64,000 bases of DNA. Source: Tuctoria greenei (lineage: Eukaryota > Streptophyta > Magnoliopsida > Poales > Poaceae). Position 1 is the first letter of the stretch; every line of letters starts with the position of its first letter. The stretch is from assembly GCA_036927565.1 (NCBI GenBank), contig JAYESD010000011.1, positions 95,827,178 through 95,891,177 of the forward strand, written 5' to 3'. The translations under genes and the position numbers were made by a program. Below, one piece after another: positions 23,638 through 31,472 of the stretch. Below the pieces are notes generated by a model. That model saw only the letters and a program-made list of their open reading frames with translations. It did no database searches and had not been told where the DNA came from.

Positions 23638-25290
23638 CTATCGAACATATGCCGCTAACAAGTCCGGATAGTTTGTTCTAAGATACTCCTCGCTTTCCCA
23701 CGTGGCCTCTTCGGCACTGTGGTTGCTCCACAAGATCTTGTAGAAACGCAAGGTGCGGCTTCTTGTGGTGCGAGTCTTTTCATCGATGATCTGAGTTGGA
23801 TGCTCGGAATAGGTGAGATCTGGTTGGAGAGCTTCCAAATCTTCTATGCGGATATCAGCTGGAGTCTTAAGGCATTTCCGCAATTGGGAAATGTGGAACA
23901 CATTGTGGACTCCGGAAAGTGACGTTGGTAACTCCAATTGATATGCCACAGGTCCGCATCTTTCAATTATTGTGAATGGCCCAATAAAGCGGGGAGTTAG
24001 CTTCCCTTTTACACCGAAGCGATGGATACCCTTCATAGGGGATACCCGGAGATAAACTTGATCTCCAACTTCGAAGTGAAGAGGTCGACGTCGTTTGTCC
24101 GCGTAGCTCTTCTGACGAGACTGAGCAGCTTTGAGGTTCGCTTGAATAGTGCGAACTAGATCCTCGGCTTCATTTACTAAGTCGATGCCGTACACTGCCC
24201 GTTCACCTGATTCGCACCAGTTCAAGGGTGTGCGACACTTTCGGCCATAGAGAGCTTCATATGGCGCCATCTGGATGCTAGCCTGGTAACTGTTGTTGTA
24301 TGAAAATTCCGCCAACGGTAGATGCTCATCCCAATTCCTACCATGGTGGATGGCACAGGCACGAAGCATGTCCTCGAGCACTTGATTCACCCGTTCAGTT
24401 TGTCCATCAGTCTGAGGATGATAGGCCGAGCTCCTAATTAACTTGGTCCCCAGTGCAGCGTGGAGATGCTCCCAGAATCGCGAAACAAATACAGCCCCAC
24501 GATCTGAGATGATGGTGCGGGGTATTCCGTGGAGGCATACGATTCTGGCAATATATAACTCCGCGTATCTTGAGGAATGATAGTTGGTATTGACGGGAAT
24601 GAAATGCGCCGTCTTAGTCAGTCGGTCAACTATCACCCAAATTGAGTCGTGCTTATGGAGAGTGGGAGGCAACCCAACAATGAAATCCATGCTGATATCC
24701 TCCCATTTCCAAGCTGGTATGCTTAAAGGTTGAAGCTGTCCTGCTGCTTTCATATGGTCGGCCTTCACTCGCCGGCACGTATCACACTCGGATACATATT
24801 TAGCTACTTCCCGCTTCATCCGAGTCCACCAGAACTTCTTTCTCAAATCTTGGTACATTTTGTTACTTCCCGGATGAATGGAATACTTGGATAAATGAGC
24901 TTCATCCAGTATCTTCCTCCGAAGTTCCATGTTTCGGGGTACCACTATACGGTCGTTAAACCAGAGGGTACCTTCATCGTCACTTCGGAAGCATTTCATC
25001 TCCCCCTTCTTTATTCTTTGGTGAATATGTGACATCCCCTTGTCCGCCTTCTGAGCTGCCATAATATCTTCCCTGATGGTAGGAATGAGAGCGAGATTGT
25101 AGAGCGCCCCATATGGAACCAAGTAGAGACTCGGTTCTTCTTTTCCCTCCATCGAGGTAATGGAAAGATTTTTGATATGGGGCTTGCGGCTCAGAGCGTC
25201 TGCGACTACGTTCGCCTTGCCTGGATGGTAGTGGATCTCAATTTCATAATCCTTGATCAATTCTAACCATCGCCTTTGTCGCATATTCAA
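23638..25290 (-). CDS. pol: Integrase with C-terminal chromodomain, element A (end of pol)
   Basis: About 550 codons continuing the reverse transcriptase frame after a single TAG at 25297-25299. First come residues that finish RNase H (WLELIKDYEIE, then HYHPGKANVVADALSRK). Next is the integrase HHCC zinc module (H-x6-H near HLSKYSIH, then CDTC). The catalytic core shows the first Asp in MDFIVGLPP, the second Asp in ISDRGAVF and the Glu in TDGQTERVNQVLEDML. The GPF/Y-like stretch RFIGPFTIIERCGPVAYQLE precedes a chromodomain at the very C-terminus (ILWSNHSAEEATWESEEYL). Integrase joins the cDNA to host DNA; a chromodomain is thought to steer chromoviruses to marked chromatin. No other break is seen, and the frame ends 48 bp from the polypurine tract. 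Confidence 0.95.
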   Translation of the reverse strand: MNMRQRRWLELIKDYEIEIHYHPGKANVVADALSRKPHIKNLSITSMEGKEEPSLYLVPYGALYNLALIPTIREDIMAAQKADKGMSHIHQRIKKGEMKCFRSDDEGTLWFNDRIVVPRNMELRRKILDEAHLSKYSIHPGSNKMYQDLRKKFWWTRMKREVAKYVSECDTCRRVKADHMKAAGQLQPLSIPAWKWEDISMDFIVGLPPTLHKHDSIWVIVDRLTKTAHFIPVNTNYHSSRYAELYIARIVCLHGIPRTIISDRGAVFVSRFWEHLHAALGTKLIRSSAYHPQTDGQTERVNQVLEDMLRACAIHHGRNWDEHLPLAEFSYNNSYQASIQMAPYEALYGRKCRTPLNWCESGERAVYGIDLVNEAEDLVRTIQANLKAAQSRQKSYADKRRRPLHFEVGDQVYLRVSPMKGIHRFGVKGKLTPRFIGPFTIIERCGPVAYQLELPTSLSGVHNVFHISQLRKCLKTPADIRIEDLEALQPDLTYSEHPTQIIDEKTRTTRSRTLRFYKILWSNHSAEEATWESEEYLRTNYPDLLAAYVR

Positions 25291-25296
25291 ATCCTT

Positions 25297-27045
25297 CTAA
25301 GTGAAGATGTATTTCAAGCTTTTGTGATCAGTGTAGAGGTGTACCAAATTACCCAGTAGATAATGCCTCCACATCTTCAATGCTAGCACCACAGCAGCCA
25401 GTTCAAGATCATGAGTCGGGTAGTGCTGCTCGTGGTTTCGAAGCTGTCGCGATCCATACGCGATCACTCTTCGCTCTTGCATTAACACACAACCTAAACC
25501 AATCCCAGATGCATCGCAATAGACATCAAATGCTTTGGTAGTGTCTGGTTGGGCTAAAACTGGTGCCGTTGTAAGGTGTTTCACCAATGCTTTGAAACCT
25601 GCCTCACATGCCTCAGTCCATACATACTTTTGTCCTTTCTTCAGAAGTTCTGTCATTGGTTTAGCTATTTTGGAGAAACTGGGTATAAACCTCCGGTAAT
25701 ATCCTGCTAAACCCAGGAAACTTCGGACTTCATGTACAGACTTTGGAGACTCCCATTTGAGGACTTGCTTGATCTTGCTTGGATCAACTGCAATACCTTC
25801 TGCTGAAATGATGTGCCCTAAAAATGGCACCTGGTTGATCCAGAATTCACACTTGCTGAACTTAGCATACAACTGATGGTCTCGTAATCGCTGAAGCACA
25901 ATATGCAAGTGTTGAGCATGTTCTTCTTCGGATTTTGAATACACAAGTATGTCGTCAATGAAGACCACGACGAACTTGTCCAATTCCGGCATGAACACTG
26001 AGTTCATGAGATACATGAAATGAGCCGGGGCGTTGGTTAATCCGAAGGACATAACCAGATACTCATACAGTCCATACCTTGTTGAGAATGCTGTCTTGGA
26101 TATATATTCTGGTCGGATCCTAATTTGATGATAACCAGAACGAAGATCCATCTTCGAAAACACTTTAGCACCCACTAATTGATCGAAAAGAATATCAATG
26201 TGCGGTAGTGGATACTTGTTCTTGATGGTGACAGCATTAAGTGGACGATAGTCTACACACAGCCTCAAGGTCTTATCTTTCTTTTCTACAAACAGTGCAG
26301 AACAACCCCATGGTGATGAACTTGGACGAATAAAACCTTTGCTCTCAAGTTCAGATAATTGTTCCTTCAGTTCTGCAAGTTCCTTGGGTGCCATCTTGTA
26401 GGGTGGTCTTGAAACCGGCACTGTTCCGGGCGCAAGTTCAATCTTGAACTCTATATCCCTTTCTGGTGGCATTCCAGGGAGATCTTCAGGAAACACGTCG
26501 GGGTATTCACATACTACCGGAATATCCTTAAGTTCCATAACCTCGGTGTTGTGAGTGGATGGGTCTAATGGAATGATGTTCTCAAGATTGAGAACCTGGG
26601 GCTGATGGAGTGGGGAGTTTAGATAAATTTTTCGAGGAACGATATTAAGGATAGCACCATGGTATTGCAACCATGCCATTCCTAAGATGATATCTAGCTT
26701 TTGAGTTTCTAGGACAATGAAGGAGGTAGGATAGACGTTCCCATCTAGGTCAAGAGGCACTTTATGGGCTACCTCATATGTTACTACCCTCCCTGCTGGA
26801 GTACAAATCATATATGGAGTTTTTGTGGAGGTAACAGGTAATTGACTTGTAATGACCAAAGATTTACTAATGACATTGTGTGAAGCTCCGGAGTCAAAAA
26901 GTATGACTACGGAATGATTTAAGACAGAGAACGTACCCGTGAGCACGAGTGCGCCTTCTGGAACGTCCTCGATGGCGAGGTGGTGGATGTTGCCGGGTCT
27001 GGTGGCTGGCTTCTTGAACTGATTGCGGGGGGGGGGGGGGGGGGG
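25297..27045 (-). CDS. pol: Protease, reverse transcriptase and RNase H, element A (pol)
   Basis: Read leftward from the G-tract. The aspartic protease has LFDSGASHNVIS (D-S-G codons near 26887-26895) followed by DIILGMAWL. The reverse transcriptase core contains LRLCVDYRPLN, KMDLRSGYHQIRI and the catalytic VVFIDDILVY, with the two Asp codons at 25951-25956. RNase H has FDVYCDASGIGLG and LYTDHKSLKYIFT. A TAG at 25297-25299 follows KYIFT where B has a Gln codon, so full-length pol needs readthrough or is truncated in this copy. Pol is in the -1 frame relative to gag, with the switch at the 19-G tract. Element B has gag and pol in one frame, which suggests the frame difference here is recent or an assembly artefact. 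Confidence 0.95.
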   Translation of the reverse strand, partial: PPPPPPRNQFKKPATRPGNIHHLAIEDVPEGALVLTGTFSVLNHSVVILFDSGASHNVISKSLVITSQLPVTSTKTPYMICTPAGRVVTYEVAHKVPLDLDGNVYPTSFIVLETQKLDIILGMAWLQYHGAILNIVPRKIYLNSPLHQPQVLNLENIIPLDPSTHNTEVMELKDIPVVCEYPDVFPEDLPGMPPERDIEFKIELAPGTVPVSRPPYKMAPKELAELKEQLSELESKGFIRPSSSPWGCSALFVEKKDKTLRLCVDYRPLNAVTIKNKYPLPHIDILFDQLVGAKVFSKMDLRSGYHQIRIRPEYISKTAFSTRYGLYEYLVMSFGLTNAPAHFMYLMNSVFMPELDKFVVVFIDDILVYSKSEEEHAQHLHIVLQRLRDHQLYAKFSKCEFWINQVPFLGHIISAEGIAVDPSKIKQVLKWESPKSVHEVRSFLGLAGYYRRFIPSFSKIAKPMTELLKKGQKYVWTEACEAGFKALVKHLTTAPVLAQPDTTKAFDVYCDASGIGLGCVLMQERRVIAYGSRQLRNHEQHYPTHDLELAAVVLALKMWRHYLLGNLVHLYTDHKSLKYIFT

Positions 27046-28172
27046 TTGGCCCCCTGGTAGGATGATTGCCCTCCGCCTTGTCGATTCTGCGGACAATCCT
27101 TGGCGAAATGCCCCGTACGTCCACACGTGAAACACGTGTACGGGGTTTGGCCAATACGAAGGGGAGGACGGAATCCCGGTGCACGTGGTGGAGGTGGAAG
27201 TGCACGTGGGATCATCCCCTGCTGCTGTTGTGGCCGAAATCCGCCGTTGTTGAACTGACGACCACGGAACATTGGTGGTCGCGATGGCGGCTGCCACCTC
27301 TGGCCGGATGGTGATCGATACACCATACGGTACTTCTGAGGAGTACCACCTCCGCTGCTCTGTGGAGCACCCCTCTTCTTTTTATCGGAGGACAGCTCGC
27401 GTGTAGCGTCCTCCTGCATGATTGCGGCATTGACTATGTCGTTGAAGCTGCCGCGGTTGAACAGGACAAGCTTGTCTTTCAACTTGGGGTTCAAACCCCG
27501 GTAGAAACATTCCCGCTTCCGATCTTCGGTATTCACTTGGTCCTGAGCATATTGGGCCAAGTGGTTGAATGATTTGGAGTATTCGTATGCACTCCTTCCT
27601 CCTTGCCTTAGCTCCAAGAACTCTTGAAGCTTCCTCCTCATAATCCCGGGAGGGAAGTGGTAGGCGCGAAATGCCTCCCGGAATTCGGTCCAGCTTACAA
27701 CATGGCCTGCGGGGCGTGCGGTAAGGTAATTGGCCCACCACGCACCGACAGACCCCTGCAGTTGTTGCGCTGCAAACAATGTCTTCTGCTGTTCGGTTAT
27801 CGCTAGTAAACCGAACTTTCTTTCAATGGTGCGGAGCCAGTTATCCGCGTCCAACGGTTCATCGGCTTCTCTGAATACCGGTGGGTGTGTCGATGAGAAA
27901 TCAGAGTAGGAACTCTGAAATTGCTGACGCGGTCCATCATCCTGTCGTCCCCCTTGACGGGACGAGTGCTGCACCAACGTCCGCAGTAACTCGGTTTGCT
28001 CGTCGCGCGAGCCGAGCACTGCAGCGAGAACCTCCGCGAGACTCCTGGGGAGTGTGGTTGGAGGTGGTGGAGGTGGTTGCGTCTGAGGCGTATTCTGCCC
28101 CGGGGGTGGTGTGTTATCCCCCTGTCCTCCACTAGATCCTCCTACCTCTGAGGCTGTACGAGTACGCACCAT
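26919..28172 (-). CDS. gag: Gag of element A
   Basis: The start is placed at the Met of MVRTRTASEVGG (28170-28172) because element B has the same start (MVRTRSMPEMGG) and both are preceded by an acceptor-like AG one base upstream; earlier Met codons in the frame are not shared. A Pro-rich N-terminus is followed by the retrotransposon gag core (ANNWLR-like DADNWLRTIERKF, GSVGAWWANYL, FREAFRAYHFPPGIMRRK, FLELRQGGRSAYEY). Then come an Arg/Gln/Pro-rich tail and one CCHC zinc knuckle (C-x2-C-x4-H-x4-C, CFTCGRTGHFAKDC, codons 27093-27134). Gag forms the particle and binds the RNA. The real gag frame ends at the G-tract; the last ~40 codons to the stop at 26919 are out of frame with pol and have no counterpart in B. 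Confidence 0.92.
   Translation of the reverse strand: MVRTRTASEVGGSSGGQGDNTPPPGQNTPQTQPPPPPPTTLPRSLAEVLAAVLGSRDEQTELLRTLVQHSSRQGGRQDDGPRQQFQSSYSDFSSTHPPVFREADEPLDADNWLRTIERKFGLLAITEQQKTLFAAQQLQGSVGAWWANYLTARPAGHVVSWTEFREAFRAYHFPPGIMRRKLQEFLELRQGGRSAYEYSKSFNHLAQYAQDQVNTEDRKRECFYRGLNPKLKDKLVLFNRGSFNDIVNAAIMQEDATRELSSDKKKRGAPQSSGGGTPQKYRMVYRSPSGQRWQPPSRPPMFRGRQFNNGGFRPQQQQGMIPRALPPPPRAPGFRPPLRIGQTPYTCFTCGRTGHFAKDCPQNRQGGGQSSYQGANPPPPPPAISSRSQPPDPATSTTSPSRTFQKAHSCSRVRSLS
27027..27045. repeat. 19-G homopolymer at the gag-pol junction of A
   Basis: Nineteen G on the plus strand. Gag and pol occupy different frames on its two sides. Element B has no such tract at the corresponding place (about 43605-43625). 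Confidence 0.9.
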
Positions 28173-28173
28173 A

Positions 28174-28175
28174 CT
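28174..28175 (-). promoter_or_regulatory. Splice-acceptor-like site before gag of A
   Basis: Minus strand reads a T-rich stretch, then ATATTGCAG, one base, then the gag ATG at 28172. The same arrangement is found at 42504-42505 in B. With the donor at 31294 this would remove about 3.12 kb. Confidence 0.55.
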
Positions 28176-28542
28176 GCAATATAATGAATAACACGGTAAG
28201 TCCCATTGCCTCAAGTTTATCCTCCCTTAGAAATGCGGTAGACAATAATAGACGATGCATAACATTTACATATATTGATAAAGCACAAACTTTATACAAA
28301 ATATATCATCTCAAGACCAAGTTTACAGTAGTAAACCCAAAATGATGGACTCCCTTTATGGAAATGCATCTCTACCATACTTGGCCTTCCTGACATGTCA
28401 TACTCATCTAATTAGCTAGACACCACAACCATTACTCTTAATATGACACAAACATGGTCACAAAAGAGAAACACTAGCAACCATTTAACTATATGCCGCC
28501 CGGTGTTGGCGGAAGTGCTACCACATCTAACTTCAATACGCT
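28176..28542. other. ORF0-gag intergenic region of A
   Basis: About 370 bp without a coding frame, AT-rich, matching 42130-42500 of B in the opposite orientation. It would be the tail of the leader intron in a gag-type spliced transcript. Confidence 0.5.
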
Positions 28543-29508
28543 CTACTCGACGTATTCAAGTTCCTCTGGGTCTTCCTCTTCTTCTTCATCTTCAGGGCTA
28601 GGCACCTCTGATACGGGTGCTGGAGTAGAAGCTGATACATCGTTCAACATCAACGTCTTCTTGGCAGCCATAGCTTGCCAATCTGTCTGTATCATAAACA
28701 TCCCCCAGGCCTCATTCTCTTGCTGAGCCTGTTCACAGCTGGTCTTCCAGCTCTGAGCCTCTACTCTGGACTGATCCCTGTCTGCAGTCACCACGTTCAA
28801 CTGTGTGTCCCGTTGGTGCCCATAAAGTAGGCTTGCCTCCAGATCAATATCTCTCTCTAGAGTCTCCTGGCGAGACGCGGCCAAATCCATAACAGCGTCA
28901 TGCCATTGATTCTCCCTAAGGTTCAAACGATGATTAAGAGGAGCCATCATATCCCTAAGTCCGTCATTTGCCCACTCAAAGTGATTTGCTCGCTTCATGG
29001 CTTGCTTCAGATTGTTTGTCAATTCTTTTATGCATGTCCTTTGATTACCCTTCTCGCGATGTGAGGCTGCTGCATACATCGCTAAGGCTATTGCGGATGT
29101 TTCGCCATGCTCTCCCACCTCCGCAAGCAAGCGGGTTGCCCAGGCTTCAGAAGCCCTGCCGTTGACTGGAAAGAACTCATACGGAGTACCCACCAGATGA
29201 CGGTAATGGAGTTTGCAAAACCTCCCTATGGCAACACTTGCGGCGTAGCTCCATGTTTCTTCTAATATCAATCCTTTGATCTTGATGGAGTATGGAGCCC
29301 ATCCGAGGTGCGGTGGACCGGCAGGAACATCGACGTAGATGGTGCAACTCCACATACCGCCCTCCTGGAACTTCTTGCCCCAATAGCTAGGTAACACCAA
29401 ATAGCCAAACTGGCCGAGCAACCGTGCAAACACGTCCGGAAAACCGGCGTGCCCGGTGCATGTTGAGAACACCCATCCATTAGGCAACTGAATTCTTGGT
29501 GCTGCCAT
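28543..29508 (-). CDS. ORF0 of element A: extra protein upstream of gag
   Basis: 321 codons. The start at 29506-29508 (MAAPRIQLPNGW) is chosen because B begins at the matching Met (MADVIMLLPDGQ) and both directly follow an AG acceptor-like site; an upstream in-frame Met is not conserved. The N-terminal ~120 residues form a globular-looking part with shared motifs: GFP(D/S)-x6-LGQFG, PSYWG versus PCYWG, and VDVPAGPPHLGWAPYSIKIK. The C-terminal half is Gln/Glu-rich and predicted coiled coil. It ends in a strongly acidic tail, EDEEEEEDPEELEYVE. I do not recognise a named domain. Extra ORFs before gag have, as I recall, been reported in rice RIRE3/RIRE8-type elements; identity with those is unchecked. 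Function unknown. Confidence 0.8.
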   Translation of the reverse strand: MAAPRIQLPNGWVFSTCTGHAGFPDVFARLLGQFGYLVLPSYWGKKFQEGGMWSCTIYVDVPAGPPHLGWAPYSIKIKGLILEETWSYAASVAIGRFCKLHYRHLVGTPYEFFPVNGRASEAWATRLLAEVGEHGETSAIALAMYAAASHREKGNQRTCIKELTNNLKQAMKRANHFEWANDGLRDMMAPLNHRLNLRENQWHDAVMDLAASRQETLERDIDLEASLLYGHQRDTQLNVVTADRDQSRVEAQSWKTSCEQAQQENEAWGMFMIQTDWQAMAAKKTLMLNDVSASTPAPVSEVPSPEDEEEEEDPEELEYVE

Positions 29509-31294
29509 CTGTGGATAAATATACCCGAATGTCAATACACCGTTTAAGTATTCGACCAATCACTGGTGACGTGGGACAAAAAGAAATATCCATAATCAAT
29601 TGGTTCAGTCAAAGCTGCAATCTGGAAATGAGTACAGTTCTGATTTATCTGACCTATCTGCAGTAACCCGTAAGTTTCATACAGAAGAAGTCAGAACTAA
29701 ACTTTATGTTGAATACAAAAATTGTAGTACACTTTAAAACCTTTCCAGATTGTACTCATATAGCCACTGTTGAACTAGTATGAACAATCTATACCAGTTT
29801 TAAGTTGACTCAAGGGTTCTGAAAATTTCGACAGAACCTCCCCTGTATATGGGCTTATCCCCACATTCTATACAGGTTCATCATGATAAGATATTGAGGT
29901 AGTGTCAAAATAAACCTTGAGTAACATCGTGTTAACAATCCAGAACTAAAGAAGTTCCACCTCGACAACCTTGTCATGAAGGTATTATGCATCAATTCAT
30001 AATTAGGTGCAAACTGTTCCAAGTTCTGGACTGCAGGAGCCAAATTTGCGACAAATGGAATTAGGCATAGCTGCACCTAGATTCAGGTCAGGAGTGATAA
30101 ATAAAGTTGATAGATGACTTCCTAAGCTTTCCAGAAATGTATATGCGTAACCATATCACTGTTTTGGATTAGGGGTTATAATTATCCAAACTCAACAGTA
30201 AAGCTGACTGGTTTGCATCAGCAGTCATGCAGTTTACTGTGCTGACTTCCCAATTTGGTTAAACTCCAATTAAAATCAGGAAGGACTCCCAAAACAAACT
30301 CGTGAATCTCCACCTACCCTTCTCAAACATATATCCCAATAAGGTAGTGGATTTTTCTACAGTGAGTTATGGCAAGAATACAGAAATGGTACAAAGGTGG
30401 GTTCATGTGGAGTAATTACAGTAAACCCCAGTTTTCAACAGATTAACAAGCTTTTCTGTCTTTATGGTCAACGGAAAAGTTGGAGAGACCTTCACGAGCT
30501 TTCCATTCATGTAGGATATGCTTAAGTTATCTAATAGCTAACCAAGATTACAACCTGGCGAAGTTGAGCTACTTCTACCAGAAAGCAAGAATCTTGGTTC
30601 TATCCAATTTATCAAGTCGAGCCCGAAATTATCAGTATCTGATAGTTGAACTTTCTTAAAACACAATGCAACCATTCTGTCGGTGGGGAGGGTCTAGTAT
30701 CATGTTTGATACTGACGGTACTACGTGCCTCACGAAAGGAAATTCTATCCGGTACATCCGGTTACGTCTATTGGTGGTTCCTATATCGTTCACTCGCAAA
30801 CGGCTTCTACACGGGTTGCTACTGGAGTTAGGTTACCTGTAGAAGACAAACAATCCCCTTTTACACCTTCGCACCTCAAGGGCGGCACGGGGAAACACGG
30901 CAGGCAGTCACAATAATATATAACTAAAAGTAAATGCATACGACTCTGGCGTGAGTCGTCCTCGAGCGAGGCCATGTCTCGAGGTACATGGCTGTAAATA
31001 CGTCTGTACAGCAAAGACTCCCGTACGATCCGGCTTATACACGCTCGGGCATACGTGTTCGCATGTTCTCATAGATATGAGAACACACTATCGGGTTACA
31101 TACCAACCGACGGGGTTTCCCTCTAACTTTGTGTCACGCTGGGGTACCGCGTGTCATATGTTCTTAGAAACATGGAAAGTTTCAAAGACTCATATTGACA
31201 TTCCGTGCCAAGCCACGGAAATTTCACATACCACCTCTCGTATGCTGAGCTTACCGAGATTGATCCGCTCTCGGTGGCGTACCTTACCTCTTAC
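29509..31294 (-). other. Predicted leader intron of A
   Basis: Donor CATCAG/GTAAGA at 31294 and acceptor TTATCCACAG at 29509-29510 directly before the ORF0 ATG, 1786 bp. The B equivalents are at 39410 and 41178, 1769 bp apart. The interval has no conserved coding frame and many short upstream ATGs. This is inference from sequence; no transcript evidence. Confidence 0.55.
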
Positions 31295-31456
31295 CTGATG
31301 TCGGAGCGTCGTTACAGAATATAATAACACATAGTTAGTTTACCACCTTTATATCTTATACTAATAATACTCCTTATAACGGCATATAACTAATTCCTCA
31401 CTCAAGTTCCTAATTTTTGAAAATAAGTTCTTTTCCGGTACACTGTTCCCAACGAA

Positions 31457-31468
31457 GCTCTGATACCA
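31457..31468 (-). promoter_or_regulatory. Primer-binding site of A (initiator tRNA-Met)
   Basis: TGGTATCAGAGC on the minus strand, four bases inside the 5' LTR end. It is complementary to the 3' end of plant initiator tRNA-Met, the usual primer for this lineage. Confidence 0.95.
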
Positions 31469-31472
31469 TGTC

